A stretch of DNA of 8,638 bases from an uncultured Bacillota bacterium (GTDB lineage: Bacteria; Bacillota; Dehalobacteriia; UBA4068): positions 1 through 8,638 of the forward strand of contig CAKRYM010000053.1 of NCBI GenBank assembly GCA_934427095.1, read 5' to 3'. The notes beneath the pieces are model-generated. The model was not told where the DNA came from and did not search any database. It worked only from the letters and a program-made list of their open reading frames with translations. The position numbers and the translations under genes are program-made. This document shows positions 1-4,901 of the stretch, one piece after another. The stretch's first letter is position 1; the number at the start of each line of letters is the position of its first letter.

Positions 1-1117
1 CCGCGTATTTCACGATGGTTTCTTCGCCCAACGTTTGGCCTAAAGCAACAAAATAGCAATTACACGAACATTCCATGGCAGAAGCCAAATCCAGCCATCC
101 ATGCCCGTCTTCCGCAGAAGTACAATAGACCGTATGGCCGTCTGCCAAGGCATAGGAACCTGTACAGAAAAATTGGCCGGGATGTTCGGCATCAGCGCTA
201 TCTGGTAAAGAAACGCCTTCCGACAAGGCTGCTGCGGCCAGCACGGTTTTAAAGGTGGAGGCAGGCGGGAAAACAGAAAAGGCTTTGTTTACATAGGCCC
301 CTTCTTCCCCCTCCTCCCAAAAATAGGGGTCATAGGATGGGGAAGAAACCAAAGCTAACACATCCCCGTTTTGCGGGTCCATCACCACGCAAGCGCCAGT
401 ATAGCCTAATTCTTGAAAGACCTGTTCCACGACTTGCTGTAAATCCAGGTCTAAGGTTAACTGTAAAACCGCGTAAGAATCCTCCTTCTCCTCCTCTGCC
501 CAATACAAAGTATCTCGGCTAATGGCGCCAGTGGCATCCACATAAGCCAGCAAACGGCGACTGTCCCGTTCAAGTAACGTTTCATCATACAAGGCTTCTA
601 AGCCACTGATTCCATGCCAGTCCCCATCCTGCCAACGACAAGAGCCCAATAGATGCACCGCTGGGGTGGATGCAGCATAACGGGCGGAAAGAACCAATGC
701 TGTAACGCCAGGGATATCTGCTGCTAAAATTTGTTCTGCCTGCTCATTGCTTAAGCCCGTTTTCAGGATGCAAGCCGCTTCCCCCTGCTCCTCACTAATC
801 TGGATACGCTCTTGCAGAAGAGATTCCTCCACGCCTAGAATTTCTGCCAATTCTGCAGAAAAGGTATCGACGTCTTCTAGCATAGCAGGATAAACCACCG
901 CGCAATGTTCTGTTACATCGGTAAGCAAGCGGCCATTGCGGTCGCAAATTTGTCCACGGTCATACTGATAATAAGAAAAAGTCCGGGCTTGTTGGGCATA
1001 GGCCAAGGCAGCCAAATCCTCTCCTTCGATCAGCATCAGCCAGCCCAACCGGGCAATGACGCCCAAAAATAATACACTGAAACAAATCAAAAGCACAGTG
1101 AAAGAATTTTTTCGCAT
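1..1117 (-). CDS. Class B penicillin-binding protein (peptidoglycan D,D-transpeptidase), C-terminus cut by window edge
   Basis: Reading the minus strand from an ATG at 1117 gives 372 uninterrupted codons that run off the left edge. Residues 1-4 are MRKN, followed by a hydrophobic helix at about 7-28, so the protein is a single-pass inner-membrane protein with its bulk outside the cell. The dimerisation/pedestal signature RGQICDRNGRLL is at 55-66, and a GISGLEALYDE stretch is at 169-179. The transpeptidase domain begins near 217 (VLQLTLDLDLQQ). Its catalytic motif STFK is at 287-290 (nucleophile Ser287, Lys290) and the second motif SCN is at 351-353. The third motif (KTG) should lie beyond the window. 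Known family role: cross-linking of peptidoglycan stem peptides and target of beta-lactams. The pedestal is short (about 150 residues) compared with classical FtsI, and cysteines cluster at 318, 332, 350, 352 and 354. The start is supported by GGAGG seven bases upstream. Subfamily (elongation, division or PbpA-like) cannot be decided here. Confidence 0.93.
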   Translation of the reverse strand, partial: MRKNSFTVLLICFSVLFLGVIARLGWLMLIEGEDLAALAYAQQARTFSYYQYDRGQICDRNGRLLTDVTEHCAVVYPAMLEDVDTFSAELAEILGVEESLLQERIQISEEQGEAACILKTGLSNEQAEQILAADIPGVTALVLSARYAASTPAVHLLGSCRWQDGDWHGISGLEALYDETLLERDSRRLLAYVDATGAISRDTLYWAEEEKEDSYAVLQLTLDLDLQQVVEQVFQELGYTGACVVMDPQNGDVLALVSSPSYDPYFWEEGEEGAYVNKAFSVFPPASTFKTVLAAAALSEGVSLPDSADAEHPGQFFCTGSYALADGHTVYCTSAEDGHGWLDLASAMECSCNCYFVALGQTLGEETIVKYA

Positions 1118-1154
1118 AAAAAAGACCTCCAACCTTAGTTTGCCGTTGGAGGTC
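1118..1154 (-). terminator. Terminator-like hairpin between coaBC and the penicillin-binding protein gene, overlapping its ribosome binding site
   Basis: On the minus strand a perfect 10-base inverted repeat, GACCTCCAAC (1154-1145) and GTTGGAGGTC (1133-1124), flanks an 11-base loop. Six T residues (1123-1118) follow directly, the form of an intrinsic terminator. It starts 14 bases after the coaBC stop. The 3' arm contains GGAGGT, the only good Shine-Dalgarno sequence for the penicillin-binding protein gene, and the ATG (1117) comes straight after the T run. The hairpin would therefore both end coaBC transcripts and hide the ribosome binding site in any read-through transcript. Pairing is seen directly; termination and occlusion are inferred. 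Confidence 0.72.
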
Positions 1155-1168
1155 ATGTCTATTCATTT

Positions 1169-2374
1169 TTATGCCTTATTCTGTAAGCAGTCCGCAATAA
1201 AGGCGATGATACGCCGGCCTGTTTCCAGCTTGGAAAGAAGGGGTAACTCTGTTTTTTCAGCGCCTTTCTGGGTAGGATAAAGCAGGGTTACTTGATTGGT
1301 ATCCACATCAAAGCCAGCATCTTTCCGGCTAACATCATTGGCCACAATAAGGTCCAAATTTTTACGCTGCAACTTTTCTGCCGCATAAGCCAGGATATCA
1401 TTGGTTTCCGCCGCGAAACCTGCCAAAAACCGCTGCCCTTTTTCTTTCCCTAAAGAAGCCAGAATATCGGGATTCCCCACCAACTCTAAAGTCAGCTGGT
1501 CTTTCTTCTTCATTTTTAGCTCTTTTGCTACAGCCGGCCGGTAATCTGCCACTGCAGCGGCTAAAATGCTAATATCTGTTTCTTGCCAATGAGCCCAAAC
1601 CGCATCATACATTTCCTGGGCAGAAGTAACATTGATACGCTCTACACCCACAGGGGTAGGTAAATGGGTAGGACCGGAAATCAATAGAACCTTCGCGCCG
1701 GCTTCCTGCGCTGCAGCAGCTACGGCATATCCCATCTTCCCACTAGAACAATTGCCGATATAACGAACGGGGTCAATATATTCATAAGTAGGGCCAGCTG
1801 TTACCAAAACCTGTTTTCCGGCGAGTACTGGGTTGGGGCAAAGAACTTGCTGAATACAAGCTTTAATCTCGCTAATTTCTGCAAAACGGCCCTTGGCTTT
1901 CACACCGCACGCTAGCATACCAGTTTCAGGCTCAATCAACCGCCAACCCCGTTGTCGAAGAATAGCCAGATTTTCTTGGGTTGCCGGATTTTCATACATA
2001 TGGACATTCATGGCTGGCGCAGCTAAAATCGGCCCATGGGCAGCTAAAAGTGCAGCGCTAAGCAAATCGTCTGCGATACCATGCGCGGCTTTTGCTAAGA
2101 TATTTCCAGTGGCTGGCAATACCAAAAACAAATCGCAATCCGCCAAATCAATATGCGGGACATGCCATTGGCCGGAAGTATCCATAATATCCACGGCTAC
2201 AGGCCGGCCGGACAAAGTTTTCAAAGTGAGCGGCGTAATAAATTCGCAGGCTGAACGCGTCATTGCGACCTGTACCACCGCGCCTTCTTGATGCAGCCAA
2301 CTGACAATCTCAGCCGCTTTATAAGCAGCGATACCGCCGGTAATTCCGACGGTGATCTTTTTCCCCATGAACAT
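1169..2374 (-). CDS. coaBC: Bifunctional phosphopantothenoylcysteine decarboxylase / phosphopantothenate-cysteine ligase
   Basis: CoaBC carries out two consecutive steps of coenzyme A synthesis in the cytoplasm: CoaB joins 4'-phosphopantothenate to cysteine and CoaC decarboxylates the product to 4'-phosphopantetheine using FMN. The protein is 401 residues from the chosen start, the usual family length. The N-terminal flavoprotein half starts with ITVGITGGIAAYKA. It has the catalytic histidine in PHIDLA (His74), the substrate-binding APAMNVHMY (119-127) and the active-site cysteine in GMLACG (Cys156). The C-terminal CoaB half shows VTAGPTYEYIDPVRYI (191-206), the N-x-SSGKMG nucleotide loop (208-215), AAVADYRP (273-280) and a lysine-rich KELKMKKK. 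The frame is open further upstream, to 2455. I chose the ATG at 2374 because AGGAG lies seven bases before it and because an upstream start would overlap most of the rpoZ tail. It sits four bases after the rpoZ stop, so the two are probably co-translated. Confidence 0.97.
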   Translation of the reverse strand: MFMGKKITVGITGGIAAYKAAEIVSWLHQEGAVVQVAMTRSACEFITPLTLKTLSGRPVAVDIMDTSGQWHVPHIDLADCDLFLVLPATGNILAKAAHGIADDLLSAALLAAHGPILAAPAMNVHMYENPATQENLAILRQRGWRLIEPETGMLACGVKAKGRFAEISEIKACIQQVLCPNPVLAGKQVLVTAGPTYEYIDPVRYIGNCSSGKMGYAVAAAAQEAGAKVLLISGPTHLPTPVGVERINVTSAQEMYDAVWAHWQETDISILAAAVADYRPAVAKELKMKKKDQLTLELVGNPDILASLGKEKGQRFLAGFAAETNDILAYAAEKLQRKNLDLIVANDVSRKDAGFDVDTNQVTLLYPTQKGAEKTELPLLSKLETGRRIIAFIADCLQNKA

Positions 2375-2378
2375 TGGC

Positions 2379-2609
2379 TTACTCCTGCTCTTCACAAGGG
2401 GCTTCTGTTTCCTTACTTTGTTCAGCCCAGTGAAGCTTTCCTTCCACCACTTCATTGAGGGCAGCAGTTACTGGATTAAACGTAGGGTTTGCGCTTAATT
2501 CCGGGTTACGATCAATCATCTGCCGCGCCCGTTTAGCTGCTACCACCACCAGGGTGTACTTGGATTCTACCGATTCCATCAATTCGTTGATATTGGGTTT
2601 ATTTAACAC
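2379..2609 (-). CDS. rpoZ: DNA-directed RNA polymerase subunit omega
   Basis: Omega is the small subunit that binds the beta-prime subunit and helps RNA polymerase assembly. In several bacteria it contributes to the response to (p)ppGpp. From a GTG start at 2609 the protein is 76 residues, typical for the family. It opens with MLNKPNINELMESVESKYTL and continues VVVAAKRARQMIDRNPE, the conserved core helices (A-KRAR-I). A later stretch, NPVTAALNEVVEGKL, matches the family's KPVTIALEEI-GK pattern. The tail is acidic (KETEAPCEEQE). The GTG is preferred over an upstream start at 2657 because a perfect AAGGAGG lies six bases before it and homologues begin at this point. The first 11 bases overlap the end of gmk, and coaBC follows after four bases. 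Position between gmk and coaBC is the classic order. Confidence 0.95.
   Translation of the reverse strand: MLNKPNINELMESVESKYTLVVVAAKRARQMIDRNPELSANPTFNPVTAALNEVVEGKLHWAEQSKETEAPCEEQE
2382..2386 (-). promoter_or_regulatory. Ribosome binding site deciding the coaBC start
   Basis: AGGAG on the minus strand, formed by the last sense codons of rpoZ, lies seven bases before the ATG at 2374. The next in-frame ATG at 2368 is 13 bases away, which is too far, and the open frame upstream to 2455 has no comparable site. Confidence 0.7.
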
Positions 2610-3204
2610 AAATATCCTCCTTGCTGTGCGTACATCTTTTTTGCCGCTCCGTCTCAATCAGCGCCGCAAGCTGCTGGACAGCGGTTTCCATATCATCATT
2701 AACAATGCGGTAATCATAAGTATCCGCTTGGGCAAGCTCTGCTTCCACTTGTGCTTGGCGTCGTGCTAAAGACTCGGGAGATTCCGTTCCCCTATCAACA
2801 ATGCGCCGCCTTAATTCTTCAATGGACGGAGGCAAAATAAACACAGAAACGCTATCTGGGCAAGTAGCTTTGATATTTTTAGCGCCCTGGGTATCGATCT
2901 CTAACAACACATTACGGCCTTCTTGCCGCAGACGATCGGTTTCCGAACGCAAGGTCCCATAATAATTCCCATAGACCTCAGCCCATTCCAAAAATTCTCC
3001 AGCGTCTCTCCGTTTAAGAAAAGTATCCCGATCCAGAAAATGATAATGGACCCCATCCAGCTCCCCAGGGCGCGGTTGGCGCGTGGTAGCAGATACGGAA
3101 TACACCGTATTGGGGTCACGATCTAGCAGAACATGGCAAATCGTACCTTTGCCTACACCAGAAGGGCCAGATACAATCAGCAACAAACCCGTTTCACTCA
3201 TCAT
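2599..3204 (-). CDS. gmk: Guanylate kinase
   Basis: Guanylate kinase is a cytosolic enzyme that phosphorylates GMP (and dGMP) to GDP with ATP, feeding GTP and indirectly (p)ppGpp pools. The 201-residue protein has family length. Visible motifs are the P-loop GPSGVGKGT (13-21), the GMP-binding TTRQPRPGE (40-48), YGNYYGT (78-84), LEIDTQGA (101-108), the lid-region RIVDRGTES (134-142) and the ND-D motif VNDD (168-171). The start is the first of two tandem ATG codons (3204 and 3201). Its ATGA overlaps the remA stop by four bases, which suggests coupled translation, and an AGGTGAT lies 10-11 bases upstream inside remA. The second ATG is an equally possible start that would shorten the product by one residue. 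The 3' end overlaps rpoZ by 11 bases. Gmk is a known direct target of (p)ppGpp in Firmicutes, and the relA homologue is nearby, though in another operon. Confidence 0.97.
   Translation of the reverse strand: MMSETGLLLIVSGPSGVGKGTICHVLLDRDPNTVYSVSATTRQPRPGELDGVHYHFLDRDTFLKRRDAGEFLEWAEVYGNYYGTLRSETDRLRQEGRNVLLEIDTQGAKNIKATCPDSVSVFILPPSIEELRRRIVDRGTESPESLARRQAQVEAELAQADTYDYRIVNDDMETAVQQLAALIETERQKRCTHSKEDICVK
2616..2622 (-). promoter_or_regulatory. Strong ribosome binding site for rpoZ, inside gmk
   Basis: AAGGAGG on the minus strand, six bases before the rpoZ GTG, is embedded in the last codons of gmk. It is the strongest Shine-Dalgarno match in the operon and may compensate for the GTG start. 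Confidence 0.75.
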
Positions 3205-3464
3205 TCGTCACCAATCACCTGTTTTGTGTCCAGCAGCCGTTCTGCCAAGGTTTCCGGCTGCAAAGCAGCAAGAATCACATGACGGCTGTCAGTAATGATT
3301 ACTGCTCGTGTGCGGCGGCCGCAGGTGGCATCCACCAGCAGCCCCGTCTCACGTGCATCGGAAACGATCCGCTTGACCGGAGCAGAGTCCGGCGCCACAA
3401 TAGCAATGATGCGGCCAGCGGAAACGATATTGCCATATCCGATATTCATCAAGTGCAATCCCAT
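3201..3464 (-). CDS. remA: Extracellular matrix regulator RemA family protein (DUF370)
   Basis: The 87-residue product matches Bacillus RemA along its whole length: NIGYGNIVSAGRIIAIV, SAPVKR, DARETGLLVDAT, GRRTRAVIITDS, HVILAALQPETLAERL. RemA is a ring-forming DNA-binding regulator. In Bacillus subtilis it activates biofilm matrix and osmoprotection genes. Residues reported as important there (Arg18, Pro29, Arg50, Arg51) are all present at the same numbers. The chosen ATG has GAGGG five bases upstream and leaves six residues before NIGYGN, as in Bacillus. An internal ATG at codon 6 lacks a ribosome binding site. It follows the mihF-like gene by 12 bases and overlaps gmk by four. In many Firmicutes remA sits directly between yicC and gmk, so the position is conserved. 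Its targets in this organism cannot be inferred from the window. Confidence 0.95.
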   Translation of the reverse strand: MGLHLMNIGYGNIVSAGRIIAIVAPDSAPVKRIVSDARETGLLVDATCGRRTRAVIITDSRHVILAALQPETLAERLLDTKQVIGDE

Positions 3465-3476
3465 GAATGCCCTCGA

Positions 3477-3782
3477 TTACAGTCTCTCCAAAAGCTCAGC
3501 CCGCTGACGGGAACCAAGCCCCTGTACGCGACGAGCATCGTCAATACCAATTTCATCCATCAATTTTGCTGCGGTGATCTTACCAACCTGGGGTAAGCTT
3601 TCCAGCAAATATTTCACTCTCATTTTGGAGTAAAGCTCATTCTCTTTATCATTGAGAACATCAGCCAAGGTGAGTTCACCGGCTTTGAGTTTTTTGCGTA
3701 CTTCCATACGCTGGCTGCGAATCTGCTGGGCTTTAGCTAAAGCCTTGCTTCTTTCTTCAGGGGACAGTTTCGGGATAGACAT
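3477..3782 (-). CDS. mihF: Integration host factor, actinobacterial type (mIHF-like nucleoid-associated protein)
   Basis: The 101-residue protein resembles mycobacterial and streptomycete mIHF. It has an N-terminal basic helix (PKLSPEERSKALAKAQQIRSQRMEVRKKLK, about 4-33), then LTLADVLNDKENELYSKMRVKYLLESLPQVGKITAAKLMDEIGI (37-80) and RRVQGLGSRQRAELLERL (84-101). The segment LPQVGKITAAKLMDEIGI has the look of the helix-two-turn-helix fold that contacts the DNA backbone in mIHF. The family is unrelated to enterobacterial IHF/HU and is known to compact DNA and influence transcription. The start has GGAGG seven bases upstream. In Mycobacterium the gene precedes gmk-rpoZ-coaBC, and the same slot is used here with remA inserted between. 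It lies 42 bases after yicC. Family assignment is from remembered sequence similarity; the exact regulon is unknown. Confidence 0.88.
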   Translation of the reverse strand: MSIPKLSPEERSKALAKAQQIRSQRMEVRKKLKAGELTLADVLNDKENELYSKMRVKYLLESLPQVGKITAAKLMDEIGIDDARRVQGLGSRQRAELLERL

Positions 3783-3817
3783 ACGTACACCTCCATAGAT
3801 TTTTCAACAATTCTACA

Positions 3818-3823
3818 ATTATA
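3818..3823 (-). promoter_or_regulatory. Possible internal -10 element ahead of the mihF-like gene
   Basis: A perfect TATAAT reads on the minus strand in the 42-base AT-rich gap between yicC and the mihF-like gene, about 36 bases before the mihF ATG. No convincing -35 sequence lies 16-18 bases upstream and there is no TG extension, so this may be chance. Confidence 0.25.
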
Positions 3824-3824
3824 A

Positions 3825-4703
3825 CTATTCAATATTTTGAATTTGCTCTCTGATTTTTTCCAGAGCGCTTTTGTTCTCAATAACCAGACGGCTGATATCC
3901 AGCGCATTGCACTTTGAGCCAATGGTATTGGTCTCACGCAACATTTCTTGTAAGATGAACTCTAGCTTTCGTCCAATGGGTACAGAATAAGTCAGAGTTT
4001 CACGGAATTGTGCGATATGACTACGCAGACGAGCCAGTTCTTCACTAATATCTACCTTGTCTGCAAAGAACGCAATTTCATTGGCCAATTTAGCCTGATC
4101 CACTTCCACAGCGCCCAGCAATTCAGCTATCCGCTGTTCCAAACGCTCTTTCTGCCCTCGCACCACTTCAGGAGCATAAGCAGAAATTTTCGTCACTGTA
4201 GTTTCAATTTGGTCTAAGTGTCCCCTAAGATCCTGGGCCAAAGCCTCTCCTTCTGTAGCACGCATGGCCAGAAAACCATTTAGCGCTTCACTCAAGGCTT
4301 GCTGTAATAAAGTGGCTAGCCGCTCTGTATCATCTTCCGGAGTGTCCACGGTCATTACACCAGGGAAAGTCGCAATCTCTCGCAAATGAATATCATCCAT
4401 AATTCCGGTGATTTCCCGTAAAGTTTGCAATCCCTGCTGATAAGCACTAGCTAACTCTTGATCTACCTTAACCACGGCCTTTTTCGCCGTAACGTATTCA
4501 AATGTGACAAAAATATCGACTTTCCCACGATCCAATTTCCCTTGGATCTGTTTTTTGAGCCGGTCTTCAAACGCAAAAAATTGTTTAGGCTGGCGAATGT
4601 TGATTTCCAGAAAGCGATGGTTGACTGCTTTCATTTCAACAACGATAGAATATTGCTCGTCCTGAGCAGCGCCGCGCCCAAAGCCTGTCATACTATTTGG
4701 CAC
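3825..4703 (-). CDS. yicC: YicC/YloC family endoribonuclease
   Basis: The 292-residue protein has the family's usual length and both its domains. The YicC N-terminal domain begins with NSMTGFGRG (3-11) and has EMKAVNHRFLEI (23-34). The C-terminal DUF1732 region contains DKVDISEELARLRSHI (215-230), GRKLEFILQEMLRETNTIGSK (244-264) and the near-invariant end LEKIREQIQNIE. Family members are now described as endoribonucleases acting in RNA turnover, cytoplasmic. The start is a GTG at 4703, chosen because AGGTG lies seven bases upstream and because homologues have a few residues before SMTGFGR. The ATG at codon 5 would remove those residues and has poor spacing. It is the first gene of the minus-strand operon and faces rqcH across a 198-base divergent region. 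Confidence 0.95.
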   Translation of the reverse strand: MPNSMTGFGRGAAQDEQYSIVVEMKAVNHRFLEINIRQPKQFFAFEDRLKKQIQGKLDRGKVDIFVTFEYVTAKKAVVKVDQELASAYQQGLQTLREITGIMDDIHLREIATFPGVMTVDTPEDDTERLATLLQQALSEALNGFLAMRATEGEALAQDLRGHLDQIETTVTKISAYAPEVVRGQKERLEQRIAELLGAVEVDQAKLANEIAFFADKVDISEELARLRSHIAQFRETLTYSVPIGRKLEFILQEMLRETNTIGSKCNALDISRLVIENKSALEKIREQIQNIE

Positions 4704-4710
4704 AAAGAAT

Positions 4711-4715
4711 CACCT
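4711..4715 (-). promoter_or_regulatory. Ribosome binding site supporting the GTG start of yicC
   Basis: AGGTG on the minus strand lies seven bases before the GTG at 4703. It is 19 bases before the first ATG in frame (4691), too far to serve that codon. Confidence 0.6.
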
Positions 4716-4727
4716 GCATAATTTGGT

Positions 4728-4756
4728 CTTATACTGTTTCTACTAAGATAGAGTAA
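4728..4756 (-). promoter_or_regulatory. Candidate promoter of the yicC-to-coaBC operon
   Basis: On the minus strand TATAAG (4733-4728) matches five of six -10 consensus bases. The hexamer 17 bases upstream, TTACTC (4756-4751), is a poor -35 with only the leading TT conserved. Transcription would begin near 4720, leaving a very short leader with the ribosome binding site. It is the best candidate in the gap, but weak. Confidence 0.35.
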
Positions 4757-4781
4757 TTCCTTTTTTTCTCCAGCATTTTTC

Positions 4782-4810
4782 TTGACTTTTTTCCAGGTTA
4801 AGGCTATCCT
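4782..4810 (+). promoter_or_regulatory. Candidate housekeeping promoter of rqcH
   Basis: TTGACT (4782-4787) and TATCCT (4805-4810) are separated by exactly 17 bases, a good vegetative sigma-factor arrangement (five of six and four of six consensus bases). Predicted transcription would start near 4817, giving a leader of about 85 bases before the rqcH ATG. The leader contains no ATG of its own. Confidence 0.55.
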
Positions 4811-4853
4811 CATATCAGTAATCCCTATTTTACCCATTCTCTTTCTGAAAATC

Positions 4854-4867
4854 GCAGGCTTCCCTGC
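4854..4867 (+). other. Small hairpin in the rqcH leader
   Basis: GCAGG and CCTGC pair around a four-base CTTC loop in the untranslated leader, about 25 bases before the GGAG ribosome binding site (4893-4896). There is no T run after it, so it is not a terminator. It may be a minor stabilising element or chance. Confidence 0.3.
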
Positions 4868-4901
4868 AGATCCATAAACTACCAATTCATTCGGAGTAAA
4901 T

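Noticed and set aside
960..1166. A 68-codon minus-strand open frame starting just after coaBC
   Set aside because: It runs in another frame through the hairpin and the well-supported penicillin-binding protein gene, and has no ribosome binding site or recognisable domain.
1893..2291. A 132-codon plus-strand frame opposite coaBC
   Set aside because: It is antisense to a clear coaBC coding region, has no recognisable protein pattern, and follows from base composition of the coding strand.
2375..2455. An N-terminal extension of coaBC of 27 codons
   Set aside because: It would overlap most of the rpoZ 3' half, lacks a ribosome binding site and has no counterpart in the family. The ATG at 2374 is well supported.
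4688..4885. A 65-codon minus-strand open frame filling the rqcH-yicC gap and overlapping the yicC start by 16 bases
   Set aside because: It needs a TTG start without a ribosome binding site, contains the probable yicC -10 element, and its lysine-rich stretch simply reflects the T-rich promoter DNA. No family resemblance was seen.
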